Of a stretch of 6,740 nt of DNA, positions 1-5,630 are shown one piece after another (within the stretch, counting starts at the first letter, position 1; each line of letters begins with the position of its first letter). The notes beneath the pieces were generated by a model. It ran no database searches, was not told the DNA's origin, and saw nothing but the letters and a program-made list of their open reading frames with translations. The DNA comes from Gemmatimonadota bacterium. GTDB taxonomy: Bacteria > Gemmatimonadota > Gemmatimonadetes > Longimicrobiales > Gaopeijiaceae. Made by a program: the position numbers and the translations under genes. The stretch lies in NCBI GenBank assembly GCA_016209995.1, contig JACQVC010000267.1:1-6740 (forward strand), in the 5' to 3' direction.

Positions 1-261
1 ATCGGCAAGATCGCCCGGCCCAAGAACGTCTGGATCGTGCCGGACATGCCGAAGACGCGTTCCGGAAAGATCATGCGCAGGGTCATCGCGGGGATCTCCA
101 ACTTCACCGACGTCGGGGACACGACTACGCTGGCGAACCCCGAGGTCGTCGACACGATCCGCCGCCACGTCCAGGCGGAGAAGCTGGCCCGCGGTGAGGT
201 GCCGCGCGAGCTGTCGTCGCAGGAGATGGAGGAGATCAAGGCGTTCGGTCGGGCGGAGTAG
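1..261 (+). CDS. acs: Acetyl-CoA synthetase, C-terminal 86 residues (5' end outside window)
   Basis: Acetyl-CoA synthetase makes acetyl-CoA from acetate, ATP and CoA through an acetyl-AMP intermediate. The frame is open from base 1 and stops at TAG 259-261. The fragment holds the A10 core of the ANL (adenylate-forming) superfamily, PKTRSGKIMRR at fragment residues 18-28. The Lys in SGK (residue 23) is the adenylation lysine, and in characterised enzymes it is the site of inhibitory acetylation. The following stretch, ISNFTDVGDTTTLANPEVV, is typical of true acetyl-CoA synthetases rather than general acyl-CoA ligases. After PEVV there is a charged tail of about 36 residues, roughly 20 longer than I recall for enteric Acs. 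It converges on the GlmU-like gene. Only the C-terminal domain is visible, so propionyl-CoA synthetase is not fully excluded. Confidence 0.93.
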   Translation: MGKIARPKNVWIVPDMPKTRSGKIMRRVIAGISNFTDVGDTTTLANPEVVDTIRRHVQAEKLARGEVPRELSSQEMEEIKAFGRAE

Positions 262-277
262 CGGGCTTCACCCGGCC

Positions 278-312
278 ACTTGCCGCGAGGGTTCGGTGCT
301 CGCGGGACAAGT
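278..312. terminator. Hairpin between convergent genes, probable bidirectional terminator
   Basis: ACTTG plus CCGCGAG (278-289) pairs with CTCGCGG (299-305) and CAAGT (308-312). This gives a 12-bp stem with one 2-nt bulge (GA) and a 9-nt loop. It lies in the 63-nt gap between the acs stop and the stop of the minus-strand GlmU-like gene, where both transcripts should end. No T tract follows on either strand, so it may slow polymerase or protect RNA 3' ends rather than act as a classical intrinsic terminator. Confidence 0.6.
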
Positions 313-324
313 CTGCGCGCCGGT

Positions 325-1659
325 CTACCTGAGGAAGCGCTTCCGCTCTGCCTGGCTCAGCGCATGCACGGTCCTCATGACGCGCTCGTACGCCGGCGTG
401 AGCGCGACGTGTCGGCGGTCCATCACCCTGCGGGCCGACTCGACGCAGCGGTCGGGCTCGTGCTCCACGAATCCGTCGGCACCGCCCCAGAGGAAGCTGG
501 GGATGTACTTCGGCGGAAAGCCGCTGCCATAGATGTTGCAGCAGGGGCCGACGACGGTCCCCGTGTTGAACATCGAGTTGATTCCACTCTTCGAGTGGTC
601 ACCCACCATGAGGCCCACGAAGGCCTCGCCCGTGTCGACGCTCTCGCCGTCCACGACGACGCGGACCGTGCCGTAATTGTTCTTCAGGTTGCTGTTGCTC
701 GTGCCTGCCCCGAGGTTGACCCATTCGCCTACGTACGAGTGGCCCAGAAAGCCCAGGTGCTGCTTGTTGGAGTATCCTTGAATGATCGACGTCGACACCT
801 CGCCCCCCAACCTGCACAGCGGGCCCACGGATACGCCGCGCAGGATCAGCGCCTGCGGGTTGATCACGCAGCCGTCCCCGATGAACACGGGGCCGCGAAC
901 CACTGCGCCGGGTGAGATCGTGACGTCTCTGCCGATGTAAATCGGACCCGACTCCGCGTCGAGCACGGCGCCCGGCCAGACCACGGAGCCCTCGCCGATG
1001 TGGATGCGGTCCGGTGCGACGAGATGCGCGCCGTCACGCACGCGACGCAGGAGTCGGCCGGCGGCAGGGAGCGCCGCGAAGTCTTCCTCGATTACGGCGG
1101 CGTTGCGGTGCACGAGCTCCCAGGGGAAGCGGATCAATTCCGCGTCGATCTCCTGTCGCGTTAGGCCAGCGAAGTCCGCGGCGGTGAGCACGGTGGTTTC
1201 CGGACTGGGCTTCTGTCGCGCACCGCTACGGCGAGCTTTGCCGGCGGCCGCCTTCGCCGTTCCCCTTGGGTTCCCCGTATGGTTCTTCTTGAGTCGGCTG
1301 ACTCGAGCGCCGCTTAGGCGCGCGGCCACGATCTGGCCGCGGGCCACGTACGCGACGTTCTCGGGGCCCGCCAGAGGGACGCGGTCGGCCAGCTCACGGT
1401 TGGCCACAACCGCGCCGTTCAGGAAAAGGCACGTGTCATCAGCCAGAGCGCTCAACCCCGCGTTGCCCCCCTGCTCGGTGAGCAGATCCTCCAGGTAGCG
1501 CCTGCAGTGCGGCACGATGGTAGCTCCGCGGTAATGCCGCTCGATCCGCTCGCGCAGCGTGAAAATACCGAGGCGCAGCTCGTACACCGGGCGGAAATAG
1601 GCGAGCGGAAGGAGCTTCCGGAACTCGTCGCTTTCGAACAAGCAGATCTGGCCGCTCAC
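325..1659 (-). CDS. GlmU-like sugar-phosphate nucleotidyltransferase/acyltransferase (alternative GlmU family)
   Basis: 444 aa, starting at GTG 1659 behind GGAG and ending TAG. The N-terminus (residues 5-40, with LLPLAYFRPVYELRLG) matches the divergent nucleotidyltransferase domain of the alternative GlmU family known from Bacteroidota and relatives; the classical GxGTRM loop of E. coli GlmU is absent. Residues about 214-380 are hexapeptide repeats forming a left-handed beta-helix (IGEGSVVWPGAVLD, IGRDVTISPGAVV, IGDGCVINPQALI). GHSYVGEWVNLGAGTSNSN (306-324) resembles the acetyltransferase site of GlmU; His307 aligns with the catalytic His363 of E. coli. The expected role is making UDP-GlcNAc or a related nucleotide sugar for cell-wall or surface polysaccharide. 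Residues about 122-155 are a basic low-complexity insert rich in K, R, A and G between the two halves. Family assignment is fairly safe; substrate and nucleotidyltransferase activity are inferred. Confidence 0.85.
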   Translation of the reverse strand: MSGQICLFESDEFRKLLPLAYFRPVYELRLGIFTLRERIERHYRGATIVPHCRRYLEDLLTEQGGNAGLSALADDTCLFLNGAVVANRELADRVPLAGPENVAYVARGQIVAARLSGARVSRLKKNHTGNPRGTAKAAAGKARRSGARQKPSPETTVLTAADFAGLTRQEIDAELIRFPWELVHRNAAVIEEDFAALPAAGRLLRRVRDGAHLVAPDRIHIGEGSVVWPGAVLDAESGPIYIGRDVTISPGAVVRGPVFIGDGCVINPQALILRGVSVGPLCRLGGEVSTSIIQGYSNKQHLGFLGHSYVGEWVNLGAGTSNSNLKNNYGTVRVVVDGESVDTGEAFVGLMVGDHSKSGINSMFNTGTVVGPCCNIYGSGFPPKYIPSFLWGGADGFVEHEPDRCVESARRVMDRRHVALTPAYERVMRTVHALSQAERKRFLR

Positions 1660-1667
1660 GTCACACG

Positions 1668-1671
1668 CTCC
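1668..1671 (-). promoter_or_regulatory. Ribosome binding site for the GlmU-like gene
   Basis: GGAG on the minus strand, 8 nt before GTG 1659. It supports the GTG start, because the frame upstream contains no ATG, GTG or TTG codon before an in-frame TGA at about 1706-1708. Confidence 0.6.
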
Positions 1672-1724
1672 GGGCCCGGCATGCTCCCAGGTTAGCCATG
1701 GTGGTCAGGGATTCCGCAACGGCC

Positions 1725-1754
1725 ATAGTAGGGAGAAGCGAAAACGGGCGTCAA
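1725..1754 (-). promoter_or_regulatory. Predicted sigma-70-type promoter for the GlmU-like gene
   Basis: On the minus strand, a -35 box TTGACG (1749-1754, 5 of 6 to consensus) is separated by 18 nt from a -10 box TACTAT (1725-1730, 4 of 6). Transcription would start near 1718, giving a leader of about 60 nt before GTG 1659. It is one of few AT-leaning stretches in a GC-rich window and lies in the right place and orientation. Confidence 0.5.
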
Positions 1755-1991
1755 GAAAGGAGAGCGGGAGGATCGAGGTCGGGCAGCAGAGAATCAGGGA
1801 TCGGAATTGACCGATGAGGGGATCACGGCTCGAAGCCAGCGGGTGATCGGGCTTGTGCGAGCGGCGGCTTCGGCGATGTTCGCGTTGTTTGCTTGCGGCC
1901 GTGATGCAGGCAGGTGATTTTCCTCCGGCGACTTTCTTGGGTCCGGTGCTCGACCACCAAGGGTGCGCGGGACGCACAGACCACCAGCTGT

Positions 1992-1997
1992 GGGGAG
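1992..1997 (+). promoter_or_regulatory. Ribosome binding site supporting GTG 2010
   Basis: GGGGAG lies 12 nt before GTG 2010. The spacing is slightly long, but it is the best Shine-Dalgarno match in this frame. It favours 2010 over the earlier in-frame GTG at 1914, which has only a weak upstream purine run. Confidence 0.4.
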
Positions 1998-2009
1998 ACA
2001 TACGTCTTC

Positions 2010-2489
2010 GTGTTCTCCGAACCTCGTCAGGAGAATCGAGCCGAACGTTACCGGACGCCCGCGAAGGTGATCCGGCGGAACGCACTCATCCTGCTCGCAT
2101 CGGTGCTCGGCACGTTCGCTGTTCTGAGGCTGTTGCTCCGCATGTCTCCGGATGCGGACTTCAACATCGGGCCGTACAACATCCATCACTTGTTCACGGG
2201 CGTCGCGCTCATGACGGTCGGCGGCGTGCCGCTGGCTATCTTCCGCGGCCACACAGCGTGGCTCGACGCCGCTCTCGTGGTCTTCGGCGCCGGATTGGCG
2301 CTGGCGCTGGATGAGGTGGTCTACTTGATCGCGACTGGTGGGACGAACGCAGAGTATCTGAAGCCGGTCTCGTTGTGGGGCGGCGTCGTGATGGTGGGGT
2401 TGGCGAGTGTGTACGCCGTCGCGCTGGCCACGCGGCGACTTCGCCGGCACCACAGCGCAGGTCCGGCCGAGGGACCAGCGGAGCCGTAG
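2010..2489 (+). CDS. Four-helix integral membrane protein of unknown function
   Basis: 159 aa from GTG 2010 to TAG. A short charged N-terminus (residues 1-22) precedes four hydrophobic segments at about 23-43, 58-78, 84-107 and 119-140, and an Ala/Pro/Glu-rich tail with RRLRRHH follows. Polar residues sit in or at the ends of the helices: HH at 59-60 (NIHHLFTG), D86, and DE at 101-102 (ALDEVVYLI). I recall small bacterial membrane proteins with the same HH...LDE arrangement, but cannot name a family or function. The frame stays open upstream to GTG 1914, adding 32 residues, but that extension looks like non-coding translation; GTG 2067 is another option. The gene ends 5 nt before the acyltransferase start, suggesting co-transcription and perhaps a role in membrane lipid metabolism (inference). 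Confidence 0.65.
   Translation: MFSEPRQENRAERYRTPAKVIRRNALILLASVLGTFAVLRLLLRMSPDADFNIGPYNIHHLFTGVALMTVGGVPLAIFRGHTAWLDAALVVFGAGLALALDEVVYLIATGGTNAEYLKPVSLWGGVVMVGLASVYAVALATRRLRRHHSAGPAEGPAEP
2480..2483 (+). promoter_or_regulatory. Ribosome binding site deciding the TTG start of the acyltransferase
   Basis: GGAG sits 11 nt before TTG 2495, within the last codons of the membrane-protein gene. It supports a TTG start just after the upstream stop rather than ATG 2375, which would overlap that gene by 115 nt and add 40 residues of Arg/Gly-rich sequence unlike any PlsC N-terminus. Confidence 0.5.
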
Positions 2490-2494
2490 CCGCC

Positions 2495-3217
2495 TTGGGC
2501 TGGTTCTCACGCGCTCTCTCGCCGTTCACGAGCTGGCTGGTGACGAACGCGACCGTCACGCTGTTCTGGGTGCTCTTCCACATCCTCAACCGCACCACCG
2601 TCATCGGGCGGTCGCACGTCGGTCACCAGCGCAACACCCTGCTCCTGTCAAACCATCAGTCCATGATCGACAGCTTCCTGGTGGGACTCGAGGCCTTCTA
2701 TCCCTGGTCGGTGATCAAGCCCCACCTGATGCCCTGGAACCCGGCCGCGGTCGAGAACTTCTTCAAGAATCCCGTGCTCGCCTGGCTCGCTCACCAGTGG
2801 CGCTGCATTCCGGTGCGTGCCGGCCGCCAGGACCCTTTCGCGCTGCGCCAGATGATCAGGGCGCTGCCGCGAGGCATCGTGACGTTGTTCCCCGAGGGTA
2901 CGCGCACGCGCGACGGAGCCGTCGGCCCGGCGCGTCCGGGAGCAGGACTTCTCATGCTCGCCACGCGACCGAAGGCTGTGCCCGTCGCGATCGAAGGGAT
3001 GCGCGAGGTGCTGCCCATAGGCCGCCATCTCCCACGCCTCTTCAAGCGGATCTACGTGTACTTCGGCCCGCCGGTCGATTACTCCGAGTTCCTCGACCGA
3101 CCTCGCAGCAACGAGACCGCGCAAGCCGTGATCGACAAGGTCATGGCGCAGGTTCGCATCCAGCAGGCCGAACTGAGAAAGCGGGCGGGTTCGCGGGTTA
3201 GCGGGTTCGCGGGTTAG
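2495..3217 (+). CDS. plsC: 1-acyl-sn-glycerol-3-phosphate acyltransferase-like protein (PlsC family)
   Basis: 240 aa from TTG 2495 to TAG. PlsC enzymes acylate lysophosphatidic acid to phosphatidic acid at the inner membrane. The catalytic HX4D motif is NHQSMID (His54, Asp59), preceded by a hydrophobic segment at about 12-31 that would anchor the protein. Block III is FPEGTRTRDG (132-141), where Glu and Arg bind the acceptor phosphate; block IV is VPVAIEG (162-168). The length is usual for the family. The last ten residues (AGSRVSGFAG) and the stop codon are encoded by an 8-bp repeat array, so the natural C-terminus has probably been altered by repeat insertion or expansion without touching the domain. 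The exact acceptor (lysophosphatidate, another lysolipid or an ornithine lipid) cannot be read from the sequence. Confidence 0.88.
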   Translation: MGWFSRALSPFTSWLVTNATVTLFWVLFHILNRTTVIGRSHVGHQRNTLLLSNHQSMIDSFLVGLEAFYPWSVIKPHLMPWNPAAVENFFKNPVLAWLAHQWRCIPVRAGRQDPFALRQMIRALPRGIVTLFPEGTRTRDGAVGPARPGAGLLMLATRPKAVPVAIEGMREVLPIGRHLPRLFKRIYVYFGPPVDYSEFLDRPRSNETAQAVIDKVMAQVRIQQAELRKRAGSRVSGFAG

Positions 3218-3224
3218 CGGGTAG
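3185..3224 (+). repeat. Left array of an 8-bp repeat (GCGGGTTC/GCGGGTTA), five units
   Basis: Consecutive units are GCGGGTTC, GCGGGTTA, GCGGGTTC, GCGGGTTA and a degenerate GCGGGTAG, so the higher-order period is 16 bp. The first four units overlap the 3' end of the acyltransferase gene, and the TAG stop (3215-3217) is formed at the unit junction. A second array in inverted orientation lies at 3342-3381. Confidence 0.9.
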
Positions 3225-3341
3225 GGCAGGGGGGGCCACGCAGCACGTCGTCTCACGAATTGCAACACAGAGGCCCCGCGAACAGTGCTTCCTGGGGCCC
3301 GAGCGTGCCTGATGTCGCTGCGTGCTACCCCTCCAACCGGC
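3225..3341. other. Spacer between inverted repeat arrays, convergent intergenic region
   Basis: No gene seen. It contains nested complementary pieces: CACGCAGC (3237-3244) with GCTGCGTG (3317-3324), and GGCCCC (3272-3277) with GGGGCC (3294-3299). The whole interval can therefore fold inside the outer repeat arms. Being between the stops of two convergent genes, it is a plausible termination or RNA 3'-end zone, although no T tract is present. Confidence 0.45.
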
Positions 3342-3381
3342 TGACCCGCGAACCCGCTAACCCGCCAACCCGCGAACCCGC
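3342..3381 (-). repeat. Right array of the same 8-bp repeat, inverted, five units
   Basis: Units on the plus strand are TGACCCGC, GAACCCGC, TAACCCGC, CAACCCGC and GAACCCGC, the complement of the left array. Paired outside-in, the two 40-nt arms match at about 35 positions. They could form a long stem around the 117-nt spacer, just downstream of the minus-strand FBPase stop. Confidence 0.88.
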
Positions 3382-3405
3382 TGGGTGGCCGGGGGCGGCA
3401 GGGGA

Positions 3406-4551
3406 TCAGTCGGCTGGTTGGAACGCCGCCTCCGTCTTCTCCACGATCTTGAACTTCTTCTCCAGCTCCTCCAGCGAGGTGCGGAAGGCGCTGTACTCGA
3501 GCTCCTGAATCGGGAGCATGGCCGGGCCGACGAATCCCTGGCGTCGCATCTCGTCGGCCTTCTGCTGCGCCTTGAGCCGGGTGCTGTCCCAGGCCGGGTT
3601 GTCGAACACATCCACGGCTTCCGACAGCCGGCCGTCGTGCGTGACCGAGTAAGCCTGGCAGGCGACGATCGGGAGGCAGTAGGCGCCGGTGATGGCCGTG
3701 TTGATCGGCGCGGGCATGAGCGGCATGTGATGGCTGCCGCGCGCATCGCCGGCCACGTAGTGCGCGGTGAAGTAGGGGCTCACGATCTCTTCCGGCGCCG
3801 GGAACATGTTCTGGGTGCGCACGATCGCGACCGGGTCATCCTTTCCCTTGTACTCGCCCGCGATGGTGTGGAGTCGATCGGTCGACACGGCCACGACCTG
3901 CTGGTCCTTGTAGCGCCGGGAGTGGATCGCTTTGATACCGAACCGGTTCTCGTCTCGAAGCAGGATCGCCAGGTCAATGTGCTGCTCGGGGGTGTTCAGC
4001 TCGATGATCCGGTCACCGCCCGCGTGCTCCATGTCGATGGCGACGAAGCGGAAGCCCGCCTTCAGCTGCGGCAGCATGAGGCCGGCGCAGAAGAGCGGGC
4101 TGGTGAAAACGGCCCAGAGCGGGAAGTTGAACGCACCGGGCCCGCACTTGTCAGCCGTGAACACCATGAACGACTCCGCCCGCCGCTCCTTCACGGTTTC
4201 GTCGAAGGTGATCTCGGCCGCACCCGGGCCGGCGCCCCGCACGTTGCCGGACGGCGCATCCTTCAGGAGATCCTGACCGGCGCCGTAGAGGCCTTCGTCC
4301 TGGGCGATCTCCGTCGCGCTCTTGAACACACTCCAGGCGAGTTCATGGATCTCGGCGTTGTCGTTGCCATGGCGGTGGACCATCAGCAGACAGATGTCAT
4401 CGCCGGTATACGTCACGTCGTAGTCCAGGATCAGTCCGCGATCCAGGGCCTGGCGCAGCTCGTCGCGAGCCGCCTGCACCATCCGCGTGGATGGGCGCGT
4501 GTGGCCCCCGACGCCGCCTACATCGGCCTTGATGGTACTGATCGTCAGCAT
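3406..4551 (-). CDS. fbp: Class V fructose-1,6-bisphosphate aldolase/phosphatase (bifunctional, archaeal type)
   Basis: 381 aa from ATG 4551 behind GGGAGG (7-nt spacing) to TGA. This enzyme condenses dihydroxyacetone phosphate with glyceraldehyde 3-phosphate and then dephosphorylates the product to fructose 6-phosphate, committing carbon to gluconeogenesis. The full-length family match includes IKADVGGVGGH at the N-terminus (metal ligands Asp10, His17), YTGDD (Asp51, Asp52), GAGQD (Gln93) and FTADKCGPGAFN (Asp134). EYKGKDDP carries Tyr234, the Schiff-base Lys237 and Asp238-Asp239. These correspond, with a constant offset of about five, to Tyr229, Lys232, Asp233 and Asp234 of the Thermoproteus enzyme, and Tyr353 would match its Tyr348. 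The family is known from archaea and some deep or uncultivated bacterial lineages. No residue needed for either activity looks lost. The gene stands alone, divergent from the DUF488 gene. Confidence 0.95.
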   Translation of the reverse strand: MLTISTIKADVGGVGGHTRPSTRMVQAARDELRQALDRGLILDYDVTYTGDDICLLMVHRHGNDNAEIHELAWSVFKSATEIAQDEGLYGAGQDLLKDAPSGNVRGAGPGAAEITFDETVKERRAESFMVFTADKCGPGAFNFPLWAVFTSPLFCAGLMLPQLKAGFRFVAIDMEHAGGDRIIELNTPEQHIDLAILLRDENRFGIKAIHSRRYKDQQVVAVSTDRLHTIAGEYKGKDDPVAIVRTQNMFPAPEEIVSPYFTAHYVAGDARGSHHMPLMPAPINTAITGAYCLPIVACQAYSVTHDGRLSEAVDVFDNPAWDSTRLKAQQKADEMRRQGFVGPAMLPIQELEYSAFRTSLEELEKKFKIVEKTEAAFQPAD

Positions 4552-4579
4552 GTTTCTTCCTCCCAGTCAGGATCGGTCC

Positions 4580-4660
4580 CAAGGGTCCCCACGCAACGAA
4601 CGTGGCCTGGGGTAGGCCTTCCGGGGTCCCCCCGCAACGAATCTTGCATGGGATAGGGCT
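4580..4660 (-). repeat. Tandem 40-bp duplication in the FBPase leader
   Basis: Copies at 4580-4619 and 4621-4660 agree at 31 of 40 positions; the best-kept core is CAACGAA with its GGGTCCCC flank on the plus strand. In the minus-strand transcript each copy can form a hairpin, for example GCAA-N6-TTGC with flanking CCC/GGG in the upstream copy and CCACG-N7-CGTGG in the downstream copy. Both lie between the predicted promoter and the RBS. It does not match a riboswitch I recognise. Confidence 0.75.
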
Positions 4661-4682
4661 CCGGTGGCTGGTTCCTAACGCT

Positions 4683-4712
4683 AGTATACCGGGACAGCGG
4701 TACAAAGCACAA
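4683..4712 (-). promoter_or_regulatory. Predicted promoter for the FBP aldolase/phosphatase gene
   Basis: On the minus strand the -10 box TATACT (4683-4688) matches consensus at 5 of 6. A weak -35 TTGTGC (4707-4712) lies 18 nt upstream. Transcription would begin near 4676, giving a leader of about 125 nt that contains the tandem 40-bp repeat. The -10 is convincing for this GC-rich DNA; the -35 is poor, which would fit an activated promoter. Confidence 0.42.
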
Positions 4713-4855
4713 CGGAACCTGCAATTTCTGCACCCTCCCTTGCACGCCCGCGCGCCACCCGCACTTCCAGACCCGGCATAGCACGATCCGTGGGTCCATT
4801 CGAGATTCCGACATTCAGGTCGCAGCGGTCACGAAAGCAGACTTGGCGCAGCGTC

Positions 4856-5422
4856 ATGGACTCGCCTGCAACCGTCTACACGTTGGGGCACTCGACTCGG
4901 AGCCTCGACGAGCTCGTGGCGCTCCTGCGTCAGTTCGGCGTCGCTCTGCTCGTGGACGTGCGCCGCTTCCCCGCCTCGCGCCGTCATCCACACTTCGGTC
5001 GCGACGTCTTGGTGGACGCGCTGCGCTCGGCCGGGATCCGGTACCGTCACGAGCCCGGACTGGGAGGCCGACGCAGCCCGCGGCCAGACTCGCCCAATAC
5101 GGCGTGGCGATCCCGCGCGTTCCGCGGCTACGCAGACCACATGGATTCGGCTGAATTCGCGACGGCGCTGGACACGCTGACGAGCGAGGTCCGCAGCGCG
5201 TCCACAGCCATCATGTGCGCCGAGGTCACACCCTGGCGCTGTCACCGGCAAATCATCGCCGACGCGCTGGTGGCGCGAGGCCTCCGGGTCATCCACGTGA
5301 TCAGCCCCTCCCGCACGGAGGTCCACCGCCTCAACCCAAACGCGCGCGTGCTTCCCGACGGCCGCGTGATCTATCCGGGTCCTCCCGAGGAGCAGCCGGA
5401 GCTGTGGGGCGAGGGCGGCTAG
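4856..5422 (+). CDS. DUF488 family protein
   Basis: 188 aa from ATG 4856 to TAG. Family hallmarks are in order: YTLGHSTRSLDEL (residues 8-20), LLVDVRRFPASRRHPHF (31-47), GIRYRHEPGLGGRR (60-73), NTAWRSRAFRGYADHM (81-96) and MCAEVTPWRCHR (120-131), with Cys121, Cys129 and His130. DUF488 proteins are soluble and of unproven biochemistry; the conserved Cys...CHR motif suggests a metal- or thiol-based site. The frame is open to GTG 4790, but the extra 22 residues lie outside the domain and have no better RBS, so ATG 4856 is preferred although no clear Shine-Dalgarno precedes it. It is divergent from the FBPase gene and followed by the 194-bp repeat element, so it is probably monocistronic. I found no convincing promoter for it. 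Confidence 0.88.
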   Translation: MDSPATVYTLGHSTRSLDELVALLRQFGVALLVDVRRFPASRRHPHFGRDVLVDALRSAGIRYRHEPGLGGRRSPRPDSPNTAWRSRAFRGYADHMDSAEFATALDTLTSEVRSASTAIMCAEVTPWRCHRQIIADALVARGLRVIHVISPSRTEVHRLNPNARVLPDGRVIYPGPPEEQPELWGEGG

Positions 5423-5436
5423 CGGGGCTGGCGGAT

Positions 5437-5630
5437 TAGGGGCCTGTTGAAAAGGACGCCGCACCGATTCCGTCATTCCGGCGCAAGCCGGAATCCAGAG
5501 TCCGGTTGCATGGAGTCTTCACTCTGTGCCAATGACGTGGAAATACGGGGCGGCGAGCGATCGTTTACGTGCCTCAAAAAAGCCTGGATTCCGGCTTGCG
5601 CCGGAATGACGGCTTTTCAACAGCCTTCTA
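5437..5630. mobile_element. 194-bp MITE- or REPIN-like non-autonomous element
   Basis: The ends are 18-nt inverted repeats (5437-5454 and 5613-5630) matching at 15 of 18, sharing CTGTTGAAAAG. Both ends carry TA, which may be a target-site duplication. Inside is a perfect 28-bp inverted repeat (5471-5498 and 5584-5611). Each arm is itself a palindrome, ATTCCGGC-N4-GCCGGAAT, with a four-base loop (GCAA in the left arm on the plus strand). The 85-bp centre (5499-5583) is unrelated and non-coding. Arms of this sequence type are very common REP-like elements in proteobacterial and metagenomic genomes. No transposase is present, so movement would need one supplied elsewhere. Confidence 0.8.
5578..5617. 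terminator. Intrinsic-terminator-like hairpin in the right arm of the element
   Basis: AAAAGCC (5578-5584) pairs with GGCTTTT (5611-5617). Inside this, after a symmetric 3x3 internal loop, ATTCCGGC (5588-5595) pairs with GCCGGAAT (5600-5607) around a TTGC loop. The A tract, GC stem and T tract make it usable from either strand. It would end DUF488 transcripts before the sensor gene. Confidence 0.6.

Larger units (their letters stand above)
1660..2009. other. Divergent intergenic region, 350 bp
   Basis: This gap separates the GlmU-like gene (-) from the membrane-protein gene (+). Besides the minus-strand promoter and RBS, it holds a small inverted repeat ATCGG-N6-CCGAT (1800-1815) and a weak hairpin (CTTGG/CCAAG, 1936-1961), either of which might be regulatory. 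I found no convincing plus-strand promoter for the downstream pair. Reading frames across it are short or give basic, low-complexity peptides, so I see no additional gene. Confidence 0.5.

Noticed and set aside
1807..1835. Possible plus-strand promoter starting TTGACC
   Set aside because: No acceptable -10 hexamer at 16-18 nt spacing.
1843..1917. Tiny frame of 24 codons ending in a lipobox-like LFAC segment
   Set aside because: Too short, no RBS and nothing after the cysteine; most likely chance.
2375..2494. N-terminal extension of the acyltransferase from ATG 2375
   Set aside because: It overlaps the upstream gene by 115 nt, encodes Arg/Gly-rich sequence and lacks an RBS; TTG 2495 fits better.
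1794..2510. A 238-codon minus-strand open frame over the membrane-protein gene
   Set aside because: Its product is Arg/His/Gln-rich with no hydrophobic core or motif, whereas the plus strand encodes four clear transmembrane helices.
3185..3381. Possible CRISPR array
   Set aside because: The units are 8 bp, contiguous and without spacers of regular length, and there are no cas genes.
3385..4656. A 423-codon plus-strand open frame opposite the FBPase gene
   Set aside because: It is the antisense shadow of a fully conserved enzyme; the translation has no recognisable domain and results from GC-rich codon bias on the other strand.
4740..4768. Possible promoter for the DUF488 gene starting TTGCAC
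   Set aside because: The sequence 17 nt downstream (ACTTCC) does not resemble a -10 box.
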